A DNA stretch of 64,000 nt from Flavobacteriales bacterium UBA1494 (GTDB lineage Bacteria > Bacteroidota > Bacteroidia > Flavobacteriales_E > Vicingaceae): NCBI GenBank assembly GCA_905182175.1, contig CAJJAT010000001.1, positions 152,492-216,491 of the forward strand. The letters run 5' to 3'. Position 1 is the stretch's first letter. Every line of letters begins with the position of its first letter. Under the pieces are notes generated by a model that saw only the letters and a list, made by a program, of their open reading frames with translations, was not told where the DNA came from and did not search any database. The position numbers and the translations under genes were made by a program. Below are positions 9,092 through 18,135 of this stretch, piece by piece.

Positions 9092-11407
9092 TTATCCTAC
9101 TGCACTTTGCTTAATCAATGCCGTTACCAGTTCCACAGTTAGTGGCTTCTTATCTGCTTTTTTACGAATAGCATCAAAGGTGTATCTGAAATTACAACCG
9201 GCTTTGTACGCACTGCAGCCGTAAGCTGTTTTCCCTTTTATAATCCTTCCCTTCGCACAAATTGGACAAGGAATGGAGTTTTGTGCACCCTTGCTCTCCT
9301 CCGGTTTTAAAATTTTCTTTTCTTCCAACAATAACTCAAATGCGCTGTCAAAACGAATAAGACCTTCTTTACTTCCTGCTGAAATCTTAAAGCCTTTCAA
9401 GTTTACGGTGCATCCTTTCTCAAGCAAACGTAAATACTGTTTGTCCGATATTTTTTTCCCTTTGAAATAAAAAGGAAGCAAAAGCGTACAGCCGTTTTTA
9501 TAGTCGCTGCAACCGTAGCCAGTTTTTCCCTTTAAGAAAATACCTTGTTTGCATTTAGGACAAGACATTCCAATAATTTCGGTTACCGCTGTCGCTTTTT
9601 GTATTACTTCTTTCGTCGTCGTCTCTTCGGTGGTAAGTGATATTTTATCATACGATTGTTCCATTCGGACTTCATACACCAAATCATCCACCATTTTCTT
9701 CATGTTTTTTACAAAAGAGCCTGCATTGTATTTTCCTTTTTCAATCTCTTTCAATTGCTTCTCCCACTGTCCGGTTAGCTCTGCAGAGGTCAATAATTTA
9801 TTGCGGATTGTGCCAATCAATTTTAGTCCAATTTCCGTTGGCAAAATCTGTTTTTTATTGCGCTCTATGTATTTCCGTCTGAACAGCGTTTCAATAATAT
9901 TTGCTCTTGTAGAAGGTCTGCCAATGCCGTTCTCCTTCATTAATTCACGCATTTCATCATCATCTACTTGCTTTCCAGCAGTTTCCATCCCCCTCAATAA
10001 AGTAGCTTCTGTATACTGATTCGGCGGCTTGGTTTCTTTTTCTAGAAATGAGGGTTCATGCGGACCTTTTTCGCCCTTTTTAAAGGCTGGAAGTAAATCT
10101 TTTTCCTTTTTGTCTTTATCCTCTGTTTTTTCAAAAACTACCTTCCACCCTTTCTCTAGTATTTCTTTTCCCGTCGTTTTAAACGGCACCGTATCCACGT
10201 TACCAATTACTACAGTATTTGCCACCATGCAATCGTCATAAAAAACGGCAATAAAACGCTTTGTAATGATGTCATACACCTGTTGATGGCTTTGCGATAA
10301 ACTAGACTGCATACCAGTAGGAATCAATGCATGGTGATCGGTTACTTTTTTGTCATTAAATACTTTAGAAGATTTTTTAATCTTCTTCCTTAAAATGGGC
10401 TCAATTAGTTTTGCGTAATTCGTTAGCTTTTGCAGTATTCCTGATACTTTTGGGTAAACGTCGTTCGGTAAAAAAGTGGTATCTACTCTAGGGTAGGTAA
10501 TTACTTTTTGCTCGTATAGTTTCTGAGCTATTTTGAGTGTTTCGTCTGCAGAAAAGCCAAATTTAGTGTTGCAATATACCTGTAGTCCTGTTAAATCAAA
10601 AAGCTTAGGAGCGTATTCTTTCCCCTTTTTCTTAGTGACAGAAACCACTTCAAAGTCGTTCTTTTTAACAACGTTAGCAAAGGTCTCTCCTTCCTCTTTC
10701 TTATAAAATTTCCCTTCCTCGCAATTAAAAAGCGTTTCTCTGTAAACCGTTTGCAGCTCCCAATACGGCTGTGGTTTAAAATTCTGAATGTCGTTAAATC
10801 GATGAACAATCATGGCTAGTGTGGGTGTTTGAACCCTGCCAATGGATAATACTTGTTTGTAACCGCCATGCTTCACGGTATACAGTCGAGTAGCATTCAT
10901 TCCCAGTAACCAATCTCCGATTGCTCTTGAATAGCCTGCATAATACAAGTTATCGTACTTTTTAGAGGGCTGTAATTTTTCAAAACCCTCTTTAATCGCT
11001 TCTGTTGTTAAAGAGGAAATCCACAATCGCTTTACTTCGCCTTTGTAGTTCGCCTGCTCAATAACCCACCGCTGAATCAGCTCCCCTTCTTGACCAGCAT
11101 CACCACAGTTAATGACAAGAGTGGCATCATCGAAAAGTTTTTTTACAATGTCAAACTGCTTTTTAATTCCCGGGTTATCAACTACTTTAGTTTTAAACTT
11201 ATCGGGTAGCATTGGAAGGTAATTGAGGTTCCAACTTTTCCAATGTGGCTTATAATCGTTCGGTTCAAATAAAGTACATAGGTGACCAAAGGTAAAGGTC
11301 ACCACATATCCATTGCCTTCAAAGTAACCATCGTGCCGATTATTTGCTCCCAAAACAGAGGCAATTTCACGGGCAACACTAGGCTTTTCGGCAATACATA
11401 CTTTCAT
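9092..11407 (-). CDS. topB: DNA topoisomerase III, type IA
   Basis: Type IA topoisomerase that passes single strands to decatenate DNA and resolve recombination intermediates. The TOPRIM domain begins at the N-terminus (VCIAEKPSVAREIASVLG; acidic pair in NCGDAGQEGELIQRW). SIGRVQTPTLAMIV is the conserved topoisomerase strand and the catalytic Tyr is in VITYPRVDTTFLP. A middle region NGIGRPSTRANIIETL is typical. The C-terminal tail has two zinc-ribbon-like repeats with the same design (CPKCKQGIFLKGKTGYGCSD and CPICAKGRIIKGKTAYGCSA). I start at ATG 11407 (MKVCIAEKPS) rather than the TTG three codons earlier. TATTTTTG at 11421-11414 fits the -7 consensus but would give an extremely short leader. 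Accessory TopB copies can travel with mobile elements, but nothing here shows that. Confidence 0.95.
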   Translation of the reverse strand: MKVCIAEKPSVAREIASVLGANNRHDGYFEGNGYVVTFTFGHLCTLFEPNDYKPHWKSWNLNYLPMLPDKFKTKVVDNPGIKKQFDIVKKLFDDATLVINCGDAGQEGELIQRWVIEQANYKGEVKRLWISSLTTEAIKEGFEKLQPSKKYDNLYYAGYSRAIGDWLLGMNATRLYTVKHGGYKQVLSIGRVQTPTLAMIVHRFNDIQNFKPQPYWELQTVYRETLFNCEEGKFYKKEEGETFANVVKKNDFEVVSVTKKKGKEYAPKLFDLTGLQVYCNTKFGFSADETLKIAQKLYEQKVITYPRVDTTFLPNDVYPKVSGILQKLTNYAKLIEPILRKKIKKSSKVFNDKKVTDHHALIPTGMQSSLSQSHQQVYDIITKRFIAVFYDDCMVANTVVIGNVDTVPFKTTGKEILEKGWKVVFEKTEDKDKKEKDLLPAFKKGEKGPHEPSFLEKETKPPNQYTEATLLRGMETAGKQVDDDEMRELMKENGIGRPSTRANIIETLFRRKYIERNKKQILPTEIGLKLIGTIRNKLLTSAELTGQWEKQLKEIEKGKYNAGSFVKNMKKMVDDLVYEVRMEQSYDKISLTTEETTTKEVIQKATAVTEIIGMSCPKCKQGIFLKGKTGYGCSDYKNGCTLLLPFYFKGKKISDKQYLRLLEKGCTVNLKGFKISAGSKEGLIRFDSAFELLLEEKKILKPEESKGAQNSIPCPICAKGRIIKGKTAYGCSAYKAGCNFRYTFDAIRKKADKKPLTVELVTALIKQSAVG

Positions 11408-11608
11408 TTGAAACAAAAATAATAAAAAGACATTGCATGCTTGGATATATTAATCTGTAATTCACCAATAAATTAGTCAATAGATTCGTTGTATGCCTGT
11501 CTCTATTTCTACATCAAATATGACTGACAAACTCTAAGATAAATATAGAATAGCCCCACGTTTGGCCAACTAAAACAGTAGTTGGAATAAGACTTACCGT
11601 ATACCAGT

Positions 11609-11824
11609 TGGCAGCAAAATCAGAACTATTATTTTGGAGAAATACACAAGGTATAATACAATTATCACATGTTTGATGTAATCACCAATTTATTGTGGTC
11701 AGAAATCGTTGACCATACCATTAATTTAAAATTAGGAGAATTCATTACAATGCCACATCAAGTTCATCGGGTTTTCGTGTTGGATAGTTCCGATTCGATT
11801 GAAACGCTCCATGATACGGAATAA
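11609..11824 (+). pseudogene. Remnant of REP-associated tyrosine transposase (RAYT, IS200-like)
   Basis: One frame reads NQNYYFGEIHKV, a TAA at 11654, then YNYHMFDVITNLLWSEI and LKLGEFITMPHQVHRVFVL before the stop at 11822. This follows the order of TnpA-REP/RAYT proteins: a YYFGEI strand, a W-x-EI helix, then GEFIVMPNHVHGI with the HUH metal motif. Here the motif reads MPHQVHR, so the first catalytic His position has shifted or been lost, and the frame has an internal stop and no intact start. Upstream sequence is too decayed to read. It is a dead fragment of about 70 codons, with no downstream catalytic Tyr part that I can find. Confidence 0.7.
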
Positions 11825-12050
11825 GATTTCCCATCTATACGTAGATGTAAGGTCTGTATTTTTATAAGCCAACTATATTGGGTTTGTACTCATAAAAATT
11901 ACTTCTCAGAAGTAACTCATAGTAAACTTAAAACAGCACTATTATTTTTTGATTACTTCTATAATCTCGAATAAAGTCTTCATTTAAAATACGTTATAAC
12001 AGAAATATTTAAAATTCACTACACCGGCGATTCATCCAAAAAAACGACTC

Positions 12051-12236
12051 TACAACCTCAATTTTGACATTGACTCCGGTGTATTAATCTGGGTCTACAT
12101 TATAAGTGATTTTTTCACAAATACCTATAAACAAGCTTTTAATGATAAAATAGGTGGTTTCATATAGATTGAATTACCTCGAAAAAAAGACGACAAATAT
12201 CAACTAGTAATTCTGACTAACGCCTAATTTATTTAT
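12051..12236 (+). pseudogene. Remnant of histidine kinase ATPase domain
   Basis: Read in one frame from 12051 the sequence gives YNLNFDIDSGVLIWVYIISD then FFTNTYKQAFNDKIGGF, a TAG at 12165, then IELPRKKDDKYQLVI. This follows the HATPase N-box region of Bacteroidota HisKA_2-type kinases (pattern DID..IPLGLIINELLTNSYKYAF followed by a strand such as I.I.L......L.I.DNG). The frame has one in-frame stop and ends at TAA 12234-12236, where the G1 box would follow. Later bases up to about 12370 may hold more debris. No dimerisation domain or sensor part is visible upstream. Confidence 0.5.
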
Positions 12237-12618
12237 TGAAAATCAATTAGTTAATATTTTTAAAATTAACCAAATTTCACTTTCTAAGATCTCAAAAAAT
12301 TTGGCGTTAGCGATAGAAATTAATTGAGATTTCTTAATGTGGGGAATTAACGACAATGGCATCTTAATTCCAAATAACATAGACATGGATAATCCATAAA
12401 CACTTGGTCTTTAATTTATAGCAGCTTTAGGATATCAAGTTGAAGGAACCATTGAAATAAATTCAACTAAAAGGTTTAAATGCACTGTGTACTTTAAAAT
12501 ATAAAAAGATCCTACCACCAACTCCTGTAATTAGACTCCAGCTGTTGATTTTAACATTTTTTTGCCAAATTTATCAAGTCAATATTCAAAATTTATTTCT
12601 TTAAAATTCGCAAGTAAA
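12237..12618. other. Gene-free AT-rich stretch in decay zone
   Basis: About 380 bases with stops in all frames. It may contain the eroded tail of the histidine kinase remnant. Nothing else is supported. Confidence 0.4.
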
Positions 12619-14376
12619 ATGATAAAATCGATCACAAAGATGTTGTTCGTGAACCTTAATTTTAGCTTCCTATTTTCTGCTACAGCATAAGAACCAACAA
12701 AACCGACCTACGAAAACAAAGTACATGAAGAAGAAGGAAAGTATTTTGTACAAAAATCGTTATCTGTTTACCTTAGTTTTTCGACCACTCCGGACGGAAA
12801 AGATTACCCTCTAAAAAGCAAGGTAAATCCTAAGGATGCAAATCCAATGTATTTAGATACAGAAGGCATTAATTACATCCGCAGTAAATGGGCGGTTGAT
12901 CCTGCTTCAGGAGAAACAATTACTCCAAAACGGGAAGTGTTGATGGAAATGTATGCAGATGGTCTTGCCCCAAGAACAACGTTAAATTTTTCTGGAACAC
13001 CTAGATACAATGACGGCAGTGTTAGTTTTTTTGGAAAAGGCCTAAATTTCGATTTATCTGCCAAATACGGTGTTTCAGGTGTATCTGAAACACAATTTTC
13101 ATTAAGTAGCTCGTATGCAAAGTACTCCACTACTGTAAGCGGCACCAAGGAAGGAGCAAATACCTTATATTACTATTCTGCTGACAAGGTTGGGAATGCT
13201 GAAAAAACCCGATCGAATGCATTTACAGTAGATTTATCTCCACCAAGCTCAGCTCATTCTATCGTTGGTATTTTGCACAACAGCAACATCATTTCACCAA
13301 GCACAAAATTCAGCTTGAGCACAACAGATAACCTTTCGGGAATCAAAAGTGTTGTTTATTCTTTCGATAGTCAAGGAAACGAAACGTATGTTCCAAACAT
13401 TAGTGTTAATTCATTAGCTGATGGTGACCACACCTTACATTATTATGCTACAGACAACGTTAAGAACGAAGCAACGAAAAAAAGCTTCAGTTTTTACTTA
13501 GACAAAATTGTCCCAGTAGTCTCATCAACGGTGGTTGGAGATCAGCACAAAGGAAACTACATGTTCGTTTCTTCTAGAACCAAAATAAATTTAGCCGTTA
13601 CAGATAATAAAGCGGGCGTAAAACAAATTTATCAACGTTTAGATTCAGACGGGCAAACTGACTATTCCTCTAATTTTAGTGTACCAAATAAACTAGGCCT
13701 TCATTATATAAAATACAGAGCAGTAGATAATGTAGAGAACATGGCAGCAAATAAAACCTTGACAGTTTACATGGATAATAAATCTCCTGAAACTGGAATT
13801 ATTTACGGTAGCCCGCAGTTTTTTCATAGAGACACCTTGTTTATTACAAGCCAAACACCTGTTACTTTGCGTTTCCGCGATGTACATTCGGGCATCAAAA
13901 GCACAAGCTATAGTATCGACGGAGCAAGCAAAACCTTGTATGCTAAATTTACTGTACCAGGTGAAGGAAACCATTCTATTGGATTCAATTCTGTAGACAA
14001 TGTCAACAACAACGAAGAAGAAAAAAGCAGCAAAGTTTTTGTAGACAATACGGCACCGGAAATCTTTATCAACTTTTCTATTGAGCCTATTGGAGTTAAA
14101 AATGGAGTTAAAAATGGAGTTAAAAATGGAGTTAATTTATATCCAAATTATGTAAGAATGTACATTGGCGCAACAGACCAGCATGTAGGTACTGAGAAAC
14201 TTCTTTACTCTATTGATGGAGCACCGTTAACTGAATACTCTTCTCCAAGAACCTTAGATATTTCTGAATTAAACCGTTTCAAAAAAATGAAGAAATACAG
14301 GGTAAGAATCGTTGCAAAAGACAAACTAAACAATGAATCTGAAAAAATTGTTGAATTTTTTGTAGGGAACAAATAA
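12619..14376 (+). pseudogene. Secreted Ig-like/OmpL47-type repeat protein, stop directly after signal peptide
   Basis: ATG 12619 opens a signal peptide (KMLFVNLNFSFLFSATA) followed by TAA at 12688-12690 and then, in the same frame, EPTKPTYENKVHEEEG and an open frame of 560 codons to 14376. Signal peptides in this phylum commonly end A-x-A|Q, so the stop most likely replaced CAA (Gln). The body from about 12990 consists of four or five repeats of about 95 residues, each with LSTTDNLSGIKSVVYSFD- or YYATDNVKNEA-like cores, as in OmpL47-type Ig-like domains. A 12-base tandem repeat lies at 14092-14135. If a product is made from an internal start such as ATG 12847 it would lack the export signal. 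A strong terminator follows. Confidence 0.75.
14092..14135 (+). repeat. 12-bp in-frame tandem repeat (GGAGTTAAAAAT), 3.7 copies
   Basis: Perfect copies of GGAGTTAAAAAT at 14092, 14104 and 14116 plus eight bases of a fourth encode G-V-K-N three times then G-V-N. The period is a multiple of three, so copy number changes would not break the frame. Confidence 0.95.
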
Positions 14377-14392
14377 TATCTCCACCTTCTTA

Positions 14393-14434
14393 AAAAAAGC
14401 CGCTTATTGAGAATACTCGCTAAACGGCTTTTTT
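14393..14434. terminator. Rho-independent terminator, bidirectional
   Basis: AAAAAAGCCG (14393-14402) pairs with CGGCTTTTTT (14425-14434) around a 22-base loop. Both flanks give T-tracts, so it can serve the plus-strand Ig-like pseudogene and the convergent HxlR gene. Confidence 0.8.
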
Positions 14435-14453
14435 AGTTTTAAGATTAGTTGCT

Positions 14454-14900
14454 CTAGTCGGAAGAGTTTCTTGCTTGTCGCAACACCTTTTGAACTAATT
14501 CCCTATACTCATTCTGAACACTTGAAACGATGACTGATTTCGATGCATTTTTAGCATCGTACGCATTCATTGTCTTGTTGTATTCCCGAACATATTTATC
14601 GCTCCAAATAACGATTTCAAATATTAAAGGAGCTAACTCAATTCCTTTTTCTGTAAGTAAGTAAAGGTTTTCTTTTTTATTTTCTGGTAATTTTCGTTTG
14701 GTAATTACCTCCAATGATTCCAATAATTTCAATCTGGAAGACAACAGATTAGTTGCTATTCCTTCTTCAGAAGAAACGATTTGCTTAAAACTGATCTTTT
14801 TGTTCAATAACATGTCTCTAATAATTAGCAAAGACCACTTATCACCTATTAAATCCAAGCAAGACGCTATAACACAAGAAGACCTAAATTTTTTATTCAT
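14454..14900 (-). CDS. HxlR-family winged-helix transcriptional regulator
   Basis: A 148-residue protein with the HxlR signature: an N-terminal Cys in SSCVIASCLDLIGDKWSLLI, the recognition region FKQIVSSEEGIATNLLSSRL and the wing region KRKLPENKKENLYLLTEKG. HxlR proteins are dimeric DNA-binding regulators, often redox or electrophile sensing through the N-terminal Cys, although this one has two nearby Cys (residues 9 and 14). It is transcribed away from the adjacent membrane gene, and the 71-base gap between them carries two dyad sequences, so it probably controls both itself and that neighbour. Confidence 0.92.
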   Translation of the reverse strand: MNKKFRSSCVIASCLDLIGDKWSLLIIRDMLLNKKISFKQIVSSEEGIATNLLSSRLKLLESLEVITKRKLPENKKENLYLLTEKGIELAPLIFEIVIWSDKYVREYNKTMNAYDAKNASKSVIVSSVQNEYRELVQKVLRQARNSSD

Positions 14901-14915
14901 AATGCTATTTCAAAA

Positions 14916-14970
14916 TTACTTTAAATTATAAAGTTATATTATTTTTACTTTAAATTTTAAAGTAAAAATA
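14916..14970. promoter_or_regulatory. Tandem dyad operator for the HxlR regulator
   Basis: A perfect 15-base dyad with a one-base centre lies at 14940-14970: TATTTTTACTTTAAA and its exact complement TTTAAAGTAAAAATA. A second, less perfect copy of the core lies at 14916-14936 (TTACTTTAAATTATAAAGTTA). The shared core ACTTTAAA/TTTAAAGT sits in the gap between the divergent regulator and membrane gene, which suggests the HxlR binding sites. Binding is inferred from position and symmetry. Confidence 0.65.
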
Positions 14971-14971
14971 T

Positions 14972-15673
14972 ATGCTAGCAGGACACTTTTCAACAGCACT
15001 AATCGCAAATCAAAAATTTCCAAAAGGAACGCTACTCTACTTTTTAATTGTTTCCCAATTACAGGATTTAATGTGGTTTACCATGCATTACATAGGTCTG
15101 GAAACAACTGAACCAAGTGACGTTTTTAATACAACATTGAGCAACATGACGGTAGATCTGCTTTACAGCCACGATCTAATTCCACAAGCAGTATGGCTAG
15201 TCGTTATCTTTATAATTGGGAAAATTTTGTTTAAAAACACAAAAATTGGACTTGTAGGTTCAGTTTTAGTAGCCGGACATTTTGTGCTCGACTTCTTTTC
15301 AGGCCATGCACACCATATTTTTGGGGCAGAAACGGCTGATGTTGCGCTTGGGTTATACGCCACCAACGTTTACCTCGCCATAGCAATTGAAGCTGTTTTT
15401 TGTATTTTTACACTATCCTATTTCTTTAAACAAGAAACAAAGAATGGAACTCATCGTACTTCCAAGAATAAAGGCGCCATTATTGGGTTGTTTATTTTCG
15501 GAATTGTGTTTATGCTAAGTATTGCAGAGGCTTCATTTAGAGAACTTTTTGGTGTTCCAGAATTTAACCTTGGCTTTAATTCTAGTGTTCCTACCTTAGT
15601 TGCTACCTACATCGGAATGATTTTATACCTTCAGTATTTTGTGGGGAAAATTAAAGTTGGCAAGTCGTTTTGA
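14972..15673 (+). CDS. Polytopic membrane protein, YdjM-like in layout, putative HxlR target
   Basis: A 233-residue protein with about six hydrophobic segments. His/Asp-rich motifs lie near the membrane faces: AGHFSTALIA at the start, SQLQDLMW, LYSHDLIPQ and GHFVLDFFSGHAHHIFG. The pattern resembles membrane-bound metal-dependent hydrolases of the YdjM type, but the match is partial and I do not assign a reaction. ATG 14972 lies immediately after the perfect operator dyad, so transcription probably starts within or upstream of the operator, consistent with repression by the divergent HxlR protein. Confidence 0.7.
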   Translation: MLAGHFSTALIANQKFPKGTLLYFLIVSQLQDLMWFTMHYIGLETTEPSDVFNTTLSNMTVDLLYSHDLIPQAVWLVVIFIIGKILFKNTKIGLVGSVLVAGHFVLDFFSGHAHHIFGAETADVALGLYATNVYLAIAIEAVFCIFTLSYFFKQETKNGTHRTSKNKGAIIGLFIFGIVFMLSIAEASFRELFGVPEFNLGFNSSVPTLVATYIGMILYLQYFVGKIKVGKSF

Positions 15674-15777
15674 AGGTAAAATTGATGCTATATTTCATAA
15701 TTGAGTTGCAGGAAAGAAATTCAGAATTATTCTACTTTAGACTTATTATAAAGCTTTTATAGCTTAGTTTTATATTT

Positions 15778-16493
15778 TTGAACGGAAGAAGTAGAATTAA
15801 AGTTCTTGGTGTAAATGCATGGTTCAAACCATTCAAGTTTACTTTTTCTACGTTTTTATTTTCCCAGGTAATGGGCTGGTACTGTTTCTATCTAGCCGAT
15901 TTCAATGCAAATTTATTCAATCGGTCCATCATTGTATTATCGGGCTTCGAAATCTTGTACATTTCCTTTCAGGCAGGAAAAGTACAGCTGTCTCATTATA
16001 ATATTATTACCTATTGTGCTCCATACTGTATTCACCTTTGGGCCTAGCTGCGTCAGCAGTTTCTTTGTATACCGGCTTTGTAGGTTTCTTGGTTTTCAGT
16101 CAATCCTTTCCAGATTTACCAGATTATTCCGTTTGGTCCATCCGAATGAGCATTTTTATTTTTGTCGTTTTTTCTTTTCAAGGATTTTTAATGGGATCTA
16201 AAATGAACCACAGTGCAGGTGCACTCAATGACAATTCGAATTGGTTTATTCCTGGTTGGAGTAAAACAGTCGGAGACTTAAGAGTTTTGCACTTTATAGG
16301 AATGCATGCGTTGCTAGTATTGCCGTTTGTTTCTTTCTATCTTTTCAAGAATACTCCAGCAACACTTGTATTTTCTGTGTTTTACGGTCTTCTTACCACT
16401 GCTACACTAATTCAAGCATTAAAGGGCAGACCTGTTTTTAAAACCAAAAAGAATAAAGTAGTCAGCCGACGAAACAGCTACTATTCTGGCTGA
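15778..16493 (+). pseudogene. Membrane protein gene split by a frameshift
   Basis: The first part (15778 to about 16012) reads KVLGVNAWFKPFKFTFSTFL and GWYCFYLADFNANLF, a membrane protein with several helices, ending QLSHYNII. The second part continues in another frame with LCSILYSPLGLAASAVSLYT, VWSIRMSIFIFVVFSFQGFL and LRVLHFIGMHALLVLPFVS. Together they make a coherent protein of about 235 residues with six or so helices, so a one-base indel near 16005-16015 broke it. No ATG precedes the first part; the only in-frame start is the TTG at 15778. I do not know the function; the conserved His in HFIGMHA could bind a cofactor. Confidence 0.7.
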
Positions 16494-16789
16494 AACTAGC
16501 ACCTTTCTCCCCCTAAAAAAACGGTAGCCTACAATTTTTAAAGTTGCTAAATTGAGAGTTCAACCAATTCGTTTCTTGAATGCTTGGCCACACAGTTGGC
16601 ATAACGCCCAAATCAGACAACTTAAATTCACAGATTCATTCTAATTGGCAAGTAAACCATCATCAGAAGTCAAATAACTTTCTTTATTATTTCAAATCAG
16701 CTAAAATGAGAAAGCCTTATTTTATATCTTAATTATATCTCGCAATTAGGCAGCTATAAAACCTAAAGTATACTTTGAATTTAGAAATT
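16494..16789. other. Gene-free stretch in decay zone
   Basis: About 300 AT-rich bases between two pseudogenes, with stops in all frames and no recognisable motif. Confidence 0.4.
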
Positions 16790-17530
16790 ACAGAATATAA
16801 TTTAGTGGAAAAAGTAGATGTTGGAATTCGGAATTCCTCTTCTAATGTTTTAAACTAGTCACCTGAAGATAGAAACAGGTTTTTACAATTTAATTACAAA
16901 ACTACTTTTGACTAGTATTCTTTTATTAGTCAAAAAGATAGTCTAAATTAATACGAGCCTGGCCTACTGCATTTATTTGCAATGGATTATTTGCAAAGTG
17001 TCGATCGTTTTCCAAGAGAGTTTAGCAGTTTCCTTACCAACGAATGGTCTGAACTGATAACAGCTATTAAAAAATAGAATTACAGCTCATCAAAAAAACA
17101 ACCTGCCGTTTGAACAGTTCTAGAAAGAAGAGGTAAACTGATATATTATGTCTTGTGATTACTATTCAAAACCTGCTCACTGTGCTTCATTTACTGAGAA
17201 TGCTACTCGACTTTCTGCTCATTCAGATGTTTCACTCTTCACTGCGTTTCCATTCGAAGCTGCTATAGGACTTTCTTATTTTAACGGCGACAAAATATTG
17301 AGGTAAAGCAGACGAATAAAATGACACCATTTTGTGGCTACTATTCCCAATTTAAGAGCAATGGTGAGGTGAACGCACTCAACCATGAAGAAGAACTACA
17401 TGCAGACCTGAACTCATATAGGTATTCCTTTGCTATCTTCTCAATTCCAAAACCGGACCATATTTTTTACCCGGGAAAGGATAAGTTAAGCGGTACCGAC
17501 TATTGTAAAAAGTATTTATCTCTGTTTTAA
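16790..17530 (+). pseudogene. 2OG-Fe(II) dioxygenase (isopenicillin N synthase-like), multiply broken
   Basis: Pieces in shifting frames assemble into one dioxygenase. An N-terminal part reads EITEYNLVEKVDVGIRN and FPREFSSFLTNEWSEL with in-frame stops; a middle part from 17148 carries the iron motif His-x-Asp in RLSAHSDVSLFTAFPFEA and GLSYFNGDKI; the last part, in a third frame, reads MTPFCGYYSQFKSNGEVNAL then NHEEEL with the distal His, YSFAIFSIPKPDHIFYPG and KKYLSLF. At least two frameshifts (about 17145 and 17299) and four in-frame stops are present. The intact protein would have used iron and 2-oxoglutarate to oxidise an unknown small molecule. Confidence 0.7.
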
Positions 17531-17619
17531 TCTCGAAATTTATTGAACCCATTTCGAGAAATGGGTTCAATGGCTTTACGCCTCATCTATTTAGCGTTAT
17601 TGATATAAGAAAAAATTAC

Positions 17620-18110
17620 CTGTTGATTTTACGGAATAGCAGCTTCTATTATCAGCATCTACCTTTTATATTCCATTGGCTTGTATTCGGAAGCTTTACT
17701 TTATATTTATTATGTAATTATTGGAATTTACAGTTATTGGCTCTAGAATAGAAGTAGAAAGTGAGACCCTAGCAGTAAGAACCGTTCTACTGAAAACCCA
17801 TGTGCTAATTGTTTTTGTAGGCGTTATATTGTCTTTTACACCGGGCTATATTTTTGAAAATAATACTAACACCATTAATCATTACTAAGATTCAACGACA
17901 ACCATTTTTAGCTTTATTGCAAGTTTGTTCGAGACTAAAAAAAATCTACGTTCTTGGATTTTTTGGTTGTTTATAAATGCATCTATCTTAGTCTTATATG
18001 TGCAACAGGACTTAAATTATTATCTATTTCTAACGATTGTTTACTTTATTTTTTCAGGAATTGGATTTGCAAAATGGAGAAAGCCGTATCTCTCGGCGAA
18101 AATCCAATGA
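17620..18110 (+). pseudogene. pnuC: Nicotinamide riboside transporter PnuC, decayed
   Basis: One frame from 17633 reads GIAASIISIYLLYSIGLYSE then ALLYIYYVIIGIYSYW followed by TAG at 17744, matching the PnuC helix with YSEALLYIYYVIIGxYGW. The frame then shifts near 17750 and continues FVGVILSFTPGYIFENN, a TAA at 17886, DSTTTIFSFIASLFETKKNL and RSWIFWLFINASILVLY, then GIGFAKWRK, which is the PnuC C-terminal half. At least one frameshift and two nonsense codons, and the first helix is missing. An intact PnuC imports nicotinamide riboside for NAD synthesis. It ends 25 bases before the convergent rsmG gene. Confidence 0.8.
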
Positions 18111-18135
18111 AATACTTTGGGCATTTTACGTGCTA

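Noticed and set aside
9273..10241. Long plus-strand frames inside topB
   Set aside because: They are the shadow of the minus-strand topoisomerase, whose motifs are complete.
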